From an uncultured Robinsoniella sp. (GTDB lineage: Bacteria > Bacillota > Clostridia > Lachnospirales > Lachnospiraceae): a stretch of DNA of 64,000 nucleotides. Location: positions 1-64,000 of the forward strand of contig UQGG01000015.1 in NCBI GenBank assembly GCA_900540475.1, given 5' to 3'. The notes beneath the pieces were generated by a model. That model ran no database searches. It was not told the origin of the DNA and worked only from the letters and a program-made list of their open reading frames with translations. A program made the translations under genes and the position numbers. The first letter of the stretch is position 1. The number at the start of each line of letters is the position of its first letter. Below are positions 33,997 through 41,975 of this stretch, in pieces.

Positions 33997-34576
33997 CCAT
34001 ATGCTCTTTGCAAAAAGCCTTGAAATCGCCCTGGAAGGCAATTCCTGCATAGAGTCCTTTACTTCTATACAGGATACCAGCCATATTCTGGAAGACATTT
34101 TCCGACTGAGCCCGGATATCATCCTTATGGATATCAACCTGAACCAGCCAGGCGGCGAAGACGGATTATCCCTTTCCAGGCGGATATTAAAAGCATTTCC
34201 ACAGCAGAAGCTGGTGATTCTCTCCGGATATGATCTGCCTGTTTACCGCAGGGAATCCTGTAAAATAGGTGCAAAAGGATTTATCAGCAAAACGGTTTTT
34301 CCGGAAGAGCTGCTGAATGTCCTTCAGATTATTTCTAAGGGAAATACATATTTTCCAAATACGGATTCTTTTCTGGAGGAGCTGACCCCCAGTGAGAAAG
34401 AGGTGCTTCAGCTGCTGGCTGAAGGGTGGAAACGAAAAGAAATTGCAAGCAGGCTATTTTTAAGTGAACGTACCGTTTCCAATCATTTGCAGCATGTATT
34501 TGACAAACTGCAGGTCACCTCCTCTGTGGAGGCAGTCTCAAAAGGTCTCCAGCTGGGATATATTCCTCCTGTATGA
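33974..34576 (+). CDS. Response regulator, NarL/FixJ family
   Basis: DNA-binding regulator of 200 residues. Receiver domain: VDDH near residue 6, phospho-acceptor Asp53 in ILMDINL, and the conserved Lys in KGFISKT near 105. The LuxR-type helix-turn-helix (LTPSEKEVLQLLAEGWKRKE to SERTVSNHLQ) covers about 135-195. AAAGGAG lies inside the kinase gene, eight bases before the ATG, so expression is coupled. It probably controls the upstream transporter operon. Confidence 0.94.
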   Translation: MKVLLVDDHMLFAKSLEIALEGNSCIESFTSIQDTSHILEDIFRLSPDIILMDINLNQPGGEDGLSLSRRILKAFPQQKLVILSGYDLPVYRRESCKIGAKGFISKTVFPEELLNVLQIISKGNTYFPNTDSFLEELTPSEKEVLQLLAEGWKRKEIASRLFLSERTVSNHLQHVFDKLQVTSSVEAVSKGLQLGYIPPV

Positions 34577-34584
34577 AACCAGAA

Positions 34585-34628
34585 AGCGCCAGATATCCGG
34601 CTTTTTCGGATACCTGACGCTTTTGTTT
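34585..34628 (+). terminator. Rho-independent terminator after the two-component genes
   Basis: AGCG-CAG-TATCCG pairs with CGGATA-CTG-CGCT (34585-34621) with two mismatches, followed by TTTGTTT. It ends the BceAB/kinase/regulator operon. Confidence 0.85.
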
Positions 34629-34667
34629 ACAATATTATTTTTTTAGAACTTAGAAACGGCTTCGCAC

Positions 34668-35444
34668 TTAGCCTATGCTGCTATAATTGCGAAAATGAAG
34701 CGGCGTTACCCCCATTTTCTGCTTAAACTGCCGCGAGAAAAATATGCTGCTCTGGTATCCGCATAGCTCTGCAATCTCACTCATGGATTTATTGCTGTAT
34801 TTTAAAAGCTCCCCGGCTTTTTTCAGCCTCAGATCAATGAGGTAATTTTTAAGGCTCATTCCGGTGGCGGCAGTTAATATCCGGTTAATTGTACTTTTAT
34901 GGCAGGCAAAAGCAGCCGATAATTCCTGATGGGTGACGCCCTCCTGCATATGTTCCACGATATAATCCAGAATCTGGCCTTTTATCTGGTCCTGCTCCAT
35001 TTCTCCGGTAATCTGTGACTGAAGCAGTTTCATAACCAGCGACCCTAAAAGGCTGCTGCAAATCTGGCTGGAATACATGCGCCCGATGTGATACTCTTTT
35101 ACCATCTGCTGAATCGTGTCCATCAAAAAACTGTTTTTTAGAATATTGGTTTTGTGATTTAGCCCTGCCAGTGCCGTTTTGCTTTCGGAGGATTGATCCT
35201 GGGATACAAATTCGATTCCGGATAATAAAAAGGGATCTTTTTCATCTGCTAAAATTGTATTTCCAACACCCGGCGGCACATAGAACAAGTCCCCCATAAT
35301 TGCAGGACAGGTTTTATTTCCTATAATATACCGCCCTTTCCCTCTGTGAACGTAGAGCATATAATGGTAATCAAACACCCGCCTTGATGTTTCAAATCCA
35401 CTGTCACACTGGTATAGATTAATTACATTCATTTTCAGCTTCAT
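34668..35444 (-). CDS. AraC-family transcriptional regulator
   Basis: About 258 residues: an N-terminal cupin-like sensor (MLYVHRGKGRYIIGNKT) and a C-terminal double helix-turn-helix at about residues 160-255 (GVTHQELSAAFACHKSTINR; SMSEIAELCGYQSSIFFSRQFKQ; MGVTPLHFR). GAGGA is five bases before the ATG at 35444; an in-frame ATG at 35456 is less well placed. It is divergent from the URO-D-family gene and is its likely regulator. Effector unknown. Confidence 0.9.
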   Translation of the reverse strand: MKLKMNVINLYQCDSGFETSRRVFDYHYMLYVHRGKGRYIIGNKTCPAIMGDLFYVPPGVGNTILADEKDPFLLSGIEFVSQDQSSESKTALAGLNHKTNILKNSFLMDTIQQMVKEYHIGRMYSSQICSSLLGSLVMKLLQSQITGEMEQDQIKGQILDYIVEHMQEGVTHQELSAAFACHKSTINRILTAATGMSLKNYLIDLRLKKAGELLKYSNKSMSEIAELCGYQSSIFFSRQFKQKMGVTPLHFRNYSSIG

Positions 35445-35578
35445 TTCTATCCTCATTCTATCTTCATTTATTTTATATTTGAGTCATTTGTTTTATTTTT
35501 TGCGTTTTTACTGCATTGAAACTGATTCAATTCTATTATATCATAACTTTAGAAAAAGAAATACAAAGGAGTGAGCTT

Positions 35579-36682
35579 ATGTATAGAATTCAAAAAGGAA
35601 AAGAATCTATGACCGCTAAGGAAAGGGTAAAACGCACCTTTCAATACGAAAAGACAGATCGGGTCACCATTGGATACGATGCAAACCCTGCTGTTCACGA
35701 AAGACTGAAAAAGGCTCTTGGCATCGCCGGATGTGATGATGAAACACTTCTGCAGATATTAGGTGTTGACTATCGACCTATCCAGGCACCCTATACTGGA
35801 CCTGAATTGTTCCAGATCCCGGATAACAGGCGGGTTGACCAGTTGGAGGGCAGCATCATGCGCTGGGTAGAGCATGATACCGGGGGATATTGGGACTTCT
35901 GCGATTTTCCATTAAAAGATGCCTGTGAAGAAGCTTTTGAGAATTTTCCGGTACCGGACCCGGATTGTTTTAATTATGAGGCGGCAAGTGAGCTGGCAAA
36001 ATCTTACGGCAATCAATTTGCCCTGTTTACCGGACATGCCGGTATGCCGGATATTATTAATTCCAACGGACGCATTATGGGTGTAGAAGATATCCTGTGC
36101 CATCTGCTTGAGCAAGACGAAGCTGTCATGTCACTGATCCGCAGACGCGCTGATTTTCAGTTGAAAATGTTGGATCGTCTGCTTCATGCCTGCAAAGGAC
36201 AGATTGACTTTCTCTGGATGGGTGAAGATCTGGGAACACAGATTGGACCTATGATCAGCCTGGATCTTTACCGGGAAGTATTAAAACCAATTCACAGACA
36301 ATTTGCGGATCTGGCTGACTCCTACCACATCCCCTCCCTGATTCATACCTGCGGATCATCCAGCTGGGTATATGAAGATTTTATAGAAATCGGAATCAAA
36401 GGAGTGGATACTCTGCAGCCGGGAGCCGGTAAAATGTCTCCCCAATATTTAAAGGAACATTTTGGAGGCAGGCTTAATTTCAGAGGATGTATCTCCACCG
36501 CCGGCCCCCTTGCCTATGGATCCGGTGAAGATGTAACAAACGTCTGCAGAGAAACCCTGGATATTATGATGGAATGCAGAGGATATCATTTTGCCCCCAC
36601 CCATGCCATTCAGGACAATACACCTGTAGAGAATATCATTGCCATGTACCAGGCTGCACATGATTATGGGTATTATAAATAA
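35579..36682 (+). CDS. URO-D-family corrinoid methyltransferase-like protein
   Basis: About 367 residues of the uroporphyrinogen-decarboxylase superfamily, the branch that includes MtaA/MtbA and demethylase-linked methyltransferases. The zinc-type ligand pattern HxC...C is present: His256 and Cys258 in LIHTCGSS and Cys304 in FRGCIST. The opening TAKERVKRTFQYEKTDRV is typical of this branch. Haem biosynthesis is unlikely, as no hem genes are near. AAAGGAG lies seven bases before the ATG at 35579; the frame opens earlier at 35516. It stands alone after a divergent AraC gene, with no corrinoid protein next to it; the fusion protein at 57743-60538 supplies one elsewhere in the window. Substrate unknown. 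Confidence 0.85.
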   Translation: MYRIQKGKESMTAKERVKRTFQYEKTDRVTIGYDANPAVHERLKKALGIAGCDDETLLQILGVDYRPIQAPYTGPELFQIPDNRRVDQLEGSIMRWVEHDTGGYWDFCDFPLKDACEEAFENFPVPDPDCFNYEAASELAKSYGNQFALFTGHAGMPDIINSNGRIMGVEDILCHLLEQDEAVMSLIRRRADFQLKMLDRLLHACKGQIDFLWMGEDLGTQIGPMISLDLYREVLKPIHRQFADLADSYHIPSLIHTCGSSSWVYEDFIEIGIKGVDTLQPGAGKMSPQYLKEHFGGRLNFRGCISTAGPLAYGSGEDVTNVCRETLDIMMECRGYHFAPTHAIQDNTPVENIIAMYQAAHDYGYYK

Positions 36683-36722
36683 GACGATTTCATTGAAATC
36701 CTTACTGGTTAAATTAAAGAGT

Positions 36723-36764
36723 GCCGCAGACTCAAGAAGAAGATTTCCATTGTCTGCGGCTCTT
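36723..36764 (+). terminator. Terminator after the URO-D-family gene
   Basis: GCCGCAGAC (36723-36731) pairs with GTCTGCGGC (36752-36760), followed by TCTT. A strong stem with a weak U tract. Confidence 0.7.
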
Positions 36765-36800
36765 AATAAATTCGATTAATGTTTTTTTGTGTCATTTTTT

Positions 36801-36838
36801 CACACAAATAAAGCAGTGCCTGTATTTCGCACTGCTTT
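36801..36838 (-). terminator. Terminator after the small coiled-coil gene
   Basis: AAAGCAGTGC (36810-36819) pairs with GCACTGCTTT (36829-36838). On the minus strand it is followed by ATTTGTGTG, and it lies just after the stop of the leftward small gene. Confidence 0.75.
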
Positions 36839-36843
36839 ACTTT

Positions 36844-37053
36844 CTAATCTGTAATCATCATCATGATATCTTCGATGGATTTTCCGCTTTCCTGGATCAT
36901 ATCATAGAGATAACCCAAAGCTTCTTCTCTCTTCTTTCCTTCCAGTTCTTCTCTTTTACTCAAAAGATCATCCAGTTTTGCCTGCGCTTTTTCGATCTGT
37001 CCATCCAAGATCTCGATTTGATCATCAATTGATTTTTTTTGTCCTCTTGCCAT
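36844..37053 (-). CDS. Small coiled-coil protein of unknown function
   Basis: 69 residues. The middle (about 8-45) is a charged heptad-like coiled coil (IDDQIEILDGQIEKAQAKL), followed by an amphipathic C-terminus. A good ribosome site (GGAGGATAATACT) and its own terminator support a real gene. Similar short coiled proteins are common in Lachnospiraceae genomes, but no function is known to me. Monocistronic. Confidence 0.72.
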   Translation of the reverse strand: MARGQKKSIDDQIEILDGQIEKAQAKLDDLLSKREELEGKKREEALGYLYDMIQESGKSIEDIMMMITD

Positions 37054-37163
37054 AGTATTATCCTCCTCAAATTCACTTATTTATTCTATATGAATATATT
37101 AGTTCGAAATGAGGCTTTTGTCTAGTGTTTTTACTGAAAACTCGTACAAATTTATTGCCTTTT

Positions 37164-38732
37164 CTATTTTTCCTGCTCAATAATATCTAATTCTACAAAA
37201 TCTCCCATATTTCCAACCGCCCGGGTAATATATTCTCCCGCCGCTTTTGTAAATGCTGCCTTACTGTCATAGTCGGTGCTGACAGCATCCAGTAAAGCAT
37301 CGCTGATCTTTTGTTTCATGTCTGACATATTTGCTCCGGAATTTACCAGCTCCCAGACATCACTTCCATTTACATATGCCTTTACAAGCCAGGGCGGCGT
37401 CCCTCCTGTCATGGGGCTGACCGGTATTTTCCCGCTGGGATCAATCAATGCCAGATCCTTGTTATTCATTCGGATTGCCATTTTATCATTCTTGATATCC
37501 ATGCCTTCCCGTTCATACAGGGCGGCAACCAGACCGTAAGTTACCTCTTCGTCATTTACATTCGCTTTTACCTCCTGATAACCCTCTGGAACTTTTACCG
37601 GATCAGAATCTTTATCCAGATATGATTCTGACAGGATACCGTTCCCGGTGTCAGAGACGACAGCGATCCCTCCGGATAAAGACTGGTACGGATAAATATC
37701 TGCCCCCTCTTTATCCTGTGCCAGTGCCATTACCGATCCAGAACACAATACCAGAGTACCTAATACAACAACAGGCAGCAGTCCTTTCTTTTTGGGCAGA
37801 TGTTCTGTAGTCTCCCGGATACGTTCCTTCATATGAACCAGATTCCCTGACAGACGAAAGCCTACCGACGCCGGATATTCTTTAACCGGTGTCCTTGCTG
37901 CGCCGATGAGGATGGACGCATATTGAAAACGCATTCCCTTATCTGCCTGCTTTAAAACAAGTGTATCACATGCAAGCTCACACTGATGGGTATATTCCCT
38001 GCATATCCGGCGAACTGCAGGATTGAACCAGTGCACGGCTGATGCCATAGCGGCAATTGTCCTGCCCCACAGATCCCGCCGCATATAATGTGCCAGTTCG
38101 TGACGTAAAATTAAGGTAGTTTCCAGCTCCGTATAGTTCCTCTCCGGTACCAGTATTACCGGATGAAAAAGACCGGTCAGCAACGCCGTGTCCACAAACG
38201 GACAGCGGTATATCTTTCTGCACTTTTTAACTCCGAGAGGACGCCCCGCTACTTCCAGGCATTGCTCCATCCACGGATCGTTAATTTCCTGGCACCATCT
38301 GCGTTTCATTTTCTGGAATGAAATCCATTTCCGAAGACCGCAAAATGCAGACACTATCACACCTGTCAACCAGACCAAAAGGATCCCCCCAAAAAATAGC
38401 ACCCCATAATTCAAAGATGAACCGATAGGAGTTATGACTCCTCCAGACGAATCTTCTTCCTTTTCTGCTCCCTGATCCTGTGTGAAACCTTCCTCAGCCT
38501 TTAATTTGAAAGTACCCTGTAAAAACTCCGGCGCTTTTACTTCCACCACTGGAGTAAATACAACCGGCTTCATGGGGAAAAGCAAGCCGGCGATCAACAC
38601 CAGCCATAAAAGTGCCCGCCCGGAAGGGGTGATCCACTGCAGCAGACCTTTACGCAGTGTGATCAATAAGATTCCCGCAGCTGCAGTCATCAAAACAGAA
38701 GAAATTATAAGAGAAATTATAAAATCAAACAT
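37164..38732 (-). CDS. BlaR1/MecR1-like M56-family membrane metallopeptidase
   Basis: 522 residues. The N-terminus carries membrane spans at about 5-25, 35-55 and 100-125. The zinc-peptidase motif HELAH is in LILRHELAHYMRRDLW near residue 210, followed by a fourth span near 320-340. The outer C-terminal domain (about 345-522) lacks the penicillin-binding SxxK/SxN arrangement of true BlaR1 and instead has PVKVPEGYQEVKANVNDEEV and similar segments. It pairs with the BlaI-type repressor just upstream, so it likely senses an outside signal and cleaves the repressor; the signal need not be a beta-lactam. GAGGTGA precedes the ATG. Confidence 0.88.
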   Translation of the reverse strand: MFDFIISLIISSVLMTAAAGILLITLRKGLLQWITPSGRALLWLVLIAGLLFPMKPVVFTPVVEVKAPEFLQGTFKLKAEEGFTQDQGAEKEEDSSGGVITPIGSSLNYGVLFFGGILLVWLTGVIVSAFCGLRKWISFQKMKRRWCQEINDPWMEQCLEVAGRPLGVKKCRKIYRCPFVDTALLTGLFHPVILVPERNYTELETTLILRHELAHYMRRDLWGRTIAAMASAVHWFNPAVRRICREYTHQCELACDTLVLKQADKGMRFQYASILIGAARTPVKEYPASVGFRLSGNLVHMKERIRETTEHLPKKKGLLPVVVLGTLVLCSGSVMALAQDKEGADIYPYQSLSGGIAVVSDTGNGILSESYLDKDSDPVKVPEGYQEVKANVNDEEVTYGLVAALYEREGMDIKNDKMAIRMNNKDLALIDPSGKIPVSPMTGGTPPWLVKAYVNGSDVWELVNSGANMSDMKQKISDALLDAVSTDYDSKAAFTKAAGEYITRAVGNMGDFVELDIIEQEK

Positions 38733-38741
38733 CCGCTATTG

Positions 38742-39110
38742 TCACCTCTTTTCCAGATCAGCCAGCCACTTCTCCAGTTCCCCAATACTGTCGTCATCCA
38801 GCTTTCCTCCATCATACAGAGACGCCATCAAACTGCTGATAGAATTTCTGTGATGGGTTTCCACAAAGTTCTGGGTCTCAAAAGCCAGATATTCATCTCT
38901 TTGAATCTGGGTCCAGTAAATCCGCTCTCTGCCCCTTTTCTCGCTTCTCAGAAATCCCCTCTCCGACAGCCGGATTAACAGACTGATCAGCGTCTGCGCC
39001 TTCCACCCTTTATCTTCCATCCTTTCCATCAGCATGGGTGCCGTAACCGGCTGTTCACATTCCCATACCTGTTTCATAACTTCAAATTCCGCATCCGGTA
39101 ATTTTTTCAT
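38742..39110 (-). CDS. BlaI/MecI/CopY-family repressor
   Basis: 122 residues. The winged helix at about 1-75 (LPDAEFEVMKQVWECEQPVT, TLISLLIRLSERGFL) and a C-terminal dimerisation helix are typical. TAGGAGG precedes the ATG. Located between the TraX-like and BlaR1-like genes in one leftward operon whose promoter carries two TTAGACA-type dyads, as expected for autorepression released by the membrane peptidase. Confidence 0.92.
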   Translation of the reverse strand: MKKLPDAEFEVMKQVWECEQPVTAPMLMERMEDKGWKAQTLISLLIRLSERGFLRSEKRGRERIYWTQIQRDEYLAFETQNFVETHHRNSISSLMASLYDGGKLDDDSIGELEKWLADLEKR

Positions 39111-39122
39111 GACTATAGCCTC

Positions 39123-39908
39123 CTAACCAATTCGATAAAGCATCATCTGTATCACACCCAGCACCAGAAGATGACCGGGATAGAATCCATAAAAGAAATA
39201 TTGAAATGCTTTGGATTGTTTTCCTTTTTCTCCATTGTACTTTAAAGTCAGCAAAACTGCAAGACAATGACCTGCTATGTACATCCCGATTGTAGTAACC
39301 ATCCGGATATCAAAATCAAACAGGAAACTTTGAAAACGCCAGAGCTGTAGTCCTGCCGCTAACAGAACACCGATCGTGCCCCGTTTTGCTTTCCCCATAT
39401 TCCTGCTGTAGTAGAAGAAAAACACATAGGCAACACACTGGTAAGAATATTCCAGATCCAGCTTCACCGTAACCCAGGTGAGAAACAGAACCACAAGGGC
39501 AGCAATTACCGGCCTGGATTTGAGGCGCCGGCTGCACCATAGTGCAAATAAAGCAACTGCCAGGGTAAACATTATGTTAAACCGCATTTCAGTAATCGGT
39601 ATCAGATGCCCTTCATCAAATAACGAATACGGAATTTGAGCAAGGACACCGAAAACCAGAAGCCTTCCAATATATTTTCTGACATTTTTCGTGTGCCGGA
39701 ACCCATTTGCCAGCAGGAAGAAAAAAAGGACCGCCGCCATTCTGCCGATGATTCCCACTGAATAAGCAAGTGCCTGAATGCATCCATCAGCAAATCCCTC
39801 GATTGCCGGATAATTCCCAAAGAAATTATACAGATGATCTCTCACCACATCCCTGACACAGAAAAAATTGGGACCATAGTACTGGCAGATTAAATGGTCG
39901 GTGAGCAT
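39123..39908 (-). CDS. TraX-family acyltransferase-like membrane protein
   Basis: A polytopic membrane protein of at least 261 residues with about eight spans, resembling TraX (F-pilin acetylase) family proteins that many Firmicutes carry without conjugation genes. ATG 39908 is the first standard start, yet the codons before it read TKKLKIIAVLA, which matches usual TraX N-termini, back to an in-frame TAG. No ATG, GTG or TTG exists in that stretch; AAGGTG lies before it. Either translation starts at 39908 without a ribosome site, or a non-standard start codon is used. First gene of the BlaI/BlaR1-like operon. Substrate unknown. Confidence 0.8.
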   Translation of the reverse strand: MLTDHLICQYYGPNFFCVRDVVRDHLYNFFGNYPAIEGFADGCIQALAYSVGIIGRMAAVLFFFLLANGFRHTKNVRKYIGRLLVFGVLAQIPYSLFDEGHLIPITEMRFNIMFTLAVALFALWCSRRLKSRPVIAALVVLFLTWVTVKLDLEYSYQCVAYVFFFYYSRNMGKAKRGTIGVLLAAGLQLWRFQSFLFDFDIRMVTTIGMYIAGHCLAVLLTLKYNGEKGKQSKAFQYFFYGFYPGHLLVLGVIQMMLYRIG

Positions 39909-39966
39909 TGCAAGAACCGCTATAATTTTTAATTTTTTTGTATTGATATTTACACCTTCTTTCTAA

Positions 39967-40017
39967 TTAGACAATTGTCTTAAATATGATTATACATTTG
40001 TCTAATTATAAAGTCAA
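39967..40017 (-). promoter_or_regulatory. Promoter with two BlaI-type operator dyads
   Basis: On the minus strand TTGACT (40012-40017) and TATAAT (39989-39994) are 17 bases apart. One dyad, TTATACATTTGTCTAA (39990-40005), fills the spacer and overlaps the -10; the second, TTAGACAATTGTCTTAA (39967-39983), follows the start region. Both resemble BlaI/MecI operators built on ACA...TGT halves. Confidence 0.75.
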
Positions 40018-40057
40018 GCGTATTTTTCTGAAAAAATTTATGTAGTTTTGAGTAACG

Positions 40058-40095
40058 CAAAAATCCGTGGTACGTCACTAAAGTACGTACCACGG
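40058..40095 (-). terminator. Rho-independent terminator
   Basis: CCGTGGTACGT (40065-40075) pairs perfectly with ACGTACCACGG (40085-40095). On the minus strand it is followed by ATTTTTG. It ends the small-membrane-protein/TetR unit. Confidence 0.85.
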
Positions 40096-40154
40096 TATTC
40101 CTGTCGGCTTGCAGACAGTTTAAATTTGTTCCATCCAATAATACTATTTGAAAT

Positions 40155-40394
40155 TCATTCCCTCCATCTGCCTCTATCTAAAGCAAGTAAAACAACTCCT
40201 GCTATACCCAAAGCACCAATTAGCATCAAAGATATTTTTCTTAATACCACACCCGAGATGATGAGGACAATTCCTGCAATCCCATTGATGAGCATAGAAA
40301 TATTTTTTCCTGTTCTGCCGGGTCGTGGAATTTTGATAGAAATACCCAATTGCTTTGCAATATTTTCGAAACAATATGCAATTTTGTTAATCAT
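40155..40394 (-). CDS. Small two-span membrane protein, unknown
   Basis: 79 residues with hydrophobic spans at about 34-51 and 54-72. AGGAGGTATAAAA precedes the ATG and a terminator follows. It lies about 90 bases after another tiny membrane protein and the TetR gene. Conceivably a drug- or stress-induced membrane protein; no function recognised. Confidence 0.7.
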   Translation of the reverse strand: MINKIAYCFENIAKQLGISIKIPRPGRTGKNISMLINGIAGIVLIISGVVLRKISLMLIGALGIAGVVLLALDRGRWRE

Positions 40395-40483
40395 TTTTAT
40401 ACCTCCTGTATACTGTTGACAGTTCTGCGCTACTGCACCAATCGAAAATTTGAAACGATTTTTGTTTCACACTTCCTCCTCTA

Positions 40484-40708
40484 TTATAAGCTGGCAATCA
40501 GCTGCGTACCTGAGCTTATTACCATTAACAATGCAATGCCTCCGACTATCCATGGTGATCTTCTTCTTGTAGGATTCTTTTTCAGTGCAATAGCAATAAT
40601 CAGCATGACAGCGCCAAGCACCAAAGAACCACTCCAAACTATTCGGAATATTGGCATAAACTGCAAAATTCTTTCATAAATCATATCAATAAATGCTGCT
40701 AAGTCCAT
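40484..40708 (-). CDS. Small two-span membrane protein, unknown
   Basis: 74 residues, spans at about 22-42 and 52-70 separated by a basic loop (KKNPTRRRSPW). AGGAGG lies seven bases before the ATG, 14 bases after the TetR stop, so it is co-transcribed with the regulator. Confidence 0.72.
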   Translation of the reverse strand: MDLAAFIDMIYERILQFMPIFRIVWSGSLVLGAVMLIIAIALKKNPTRRRSPWIVGGIALLMVISSGTQLIASL

Positions 40709-40722
40709 TTCATATCCTCCTA

Positions 40723-41310
40723 TTAAAATATTTCTTTAATTAAATTATCCACCATAAAATCAAAGACATCATAGTAGCTGCATATTGTTTCAAGTGTCTG
40801 TTTTGTTCCAATTGTCGAGAGTAATGCACTTAATATACCACAGGTTTTTGCTATGTCAATTTTAGGCTGTAAACCAGCTTTCTGGCAGACCTCCTGAAAA
40901 AACGCAATGGTTTCGAATTTCATTTTTTCCATTTCTTCATCTGATAACTTTGTGATAAAGGCTCTAAAGTCCAGGGTATTAACATCATATAAAAATGGCT
41001 TGCTATCAAATTCACGGAACAGTTCTTTGAGTGCATTTGCAAAACTATATCTGTCTGCGCCTTGTAATACCGTATGTAAGAATTGTTCTTTTAGCCGCGC
41101 CTGTATACCTATCGCTGTTTCATAAAACAATTCCTCCTTTGTGGCAAATAAGGAATAAAAAGTGCCAATTGAAATTTCCATTCTAGTACATAGTTCTTTG
41201 ATACTGGTTTTTTTGTAACCCTGGGAAACCCATAGCTGTTCACAAAGCACTTGAAGATTTTGCCTGATACTTTTTTTATCTTCCTCGGACAATACTGGTT
41301 TTGACGGCAT
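40723..41310 (-). CDS. TetR-family transcriptional regulator
   Basis: 195 residues. The N-terminal helix-turn-helix (QGYKKTSIKELCTRMEISIGTFYSLFATKEELF) at about 28-60 is typical; the remainder is an all-helical ligand domain. AAAGGAG is nine bases before the ATG. It heads an operon with two small membrane proteins, and its promoter carries repeated TTTTGTGAATAT sequences that are candidate operators. Ligand unknown. Confidence 0.92.
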   Translation of the reverse strand: MPSKPVLSEEDKKSIRQNLQVLCEQLWVSQGYKKTSIKELCTRMEISIGTFYSLFATKEELFYETAIGIQARLKEQFLHTVLQGADRYSFANALKELFREFDSKPFLYDVNTLDFRAFITKLSDEEMEKMKFETIAFFQEVCQKAGLQPKIDIAKTCGILSALLSTIGTKQTLETICSYYDVFDFMVDNLIKEIF

Positions 41311-41337
41311 TTAGATATGCTCCTTTCCAAATAAATT

Positions 41338-41384
41338 ATTTTGTGAATATATTTTGTGAATATTCGTTTTTATTTATTCGCAAA
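41338..41384. promoter_or_regulatory. Tandem 13-bp repeats and inverted half site before the TetR gene
   Basis: ATTTTGTGAATAT occurs twice back to back (41338-41350 and 41351-41363). TTATTCGCAAAC (41375-41384 region) is a near-inverse of the same word. They lie immediately upstream of the TetR start and are probably its autoregulatory sites. Confidence 0.55.
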
Positions 41385-41430
41385 CTAATAATAGCACACC
41401 GCTCCACATTTGTCAATTCATCTTCCAAGT

Positions 41431-41467
41431 AAAAAATCTCTGTCATACCATTAGGTAAAACAGAGAT
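41431..41467 (-). terminator. Rho-independent terminator after the PNPOx-like gene
   Basis: ATCTCTGT (41436-41443) pairs with ACAGAGAT (41460-41467); on the minus strand a run of six T follows. Confidence 0.88.
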
Positions 41468-41481
41468 CTTATACAAACATA

Positions 41482-41901
41482 TTATTTAACTTCAAAAGTT
41501 TCAGAGCTGAAATTACTATAAAATCTACCCTGATCGGCTGTAAATCGCAGTACACAATAATCCGGATCAGTCACCCCCTGTGGGTAATACATCGTATCGC
41601 CCTCCCGCCATATCAGCTCTTTATGTGCACTATCTTCCAGAACTTCCATTGTTCCAGTCAGCATAATACCCCTGAAAAATCTTTTATCGCAAAAATAGAT
41701 ACAAGCCTGAGGATTGTTCTTATACTGGTGTACCCTCATGGACGAGGTATTCGTTGTAAAATAGAACACTTTGATTCCCTCTCTTTTTCGTGGCGGCAGC
41801 ATGGCTTTTGTATTGGGACAGCCATGTTCGTCCACAGAGCTTATAAATGATACAGTTTGCTTATCAATTAAATTTCCAATTGTTTTTAAAGGATCTTTCA
41901 T
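41482..41901 (-). CDS. Pyridoxamine 5'-phosphate oxidase-like flavin-binding protein
   Basis: 139 residues with the split-barrel FMN-binding fold: SFISSVDEHGCPNTKAMLP near 18-36, VFYFTTNTSSMRVHQYKNNP near 45-64, then LTGTMEVLED. Family members reduce small electrophiles or act in stress responses. GGAGGTATCAAA precedes the ATG. It is downstream of a HxlR regulator and has its own terminator, so HxlR probably controls it, as HxlR proteins often govern flavin or redox genes. Confidence 0.88.
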   Translation of the reverse strand: MKDPLKTIGNLIDKQTVSFISSVDEHGCPNTKAMLPPRKREGIKVFYFTTNTSSMRVHQYKNNPQACIYFCDKRFFRGIMLTGTMEVLEDSAHKELIWREGDTMYYPQGVTDPDYCVLRFTADQGRFYSNFSSETFEVK

Positions 41902-41955
41902 TTTGATACCTCCAGTTTTATCTTTATTATACGTGAAACTGGGCGTATCGTAAAT

Positions 41956-41975
41956 TAGTCACTTTTTTGTAACTA
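41956..41975. promoter_or_regulatory. Putative HxlR operator
   Basis: TAGTCACTTTTTTGTAACTA is an imperfect dyad (TAGT-AC with GT-ACTA) in the gap between the HxlR stop and the PNPOx-like start; such GTAC-flanked A/T dyads are usual for HxlR proteins. Confidence 0.5.

Noticed and set aside
35579..36682. Haem-biosynthesis hemE
   Set aside because: HxC...C zinc ligands and the lack of other haem genes favour the methyltransferase branch of the URO-D family.
37164..39110. Beta-lactam resistance locus
   Set aside because: No beta-lactamase or penicillin-binding sensor domain is present; only the regulatory pair resembles bla/mec systems.
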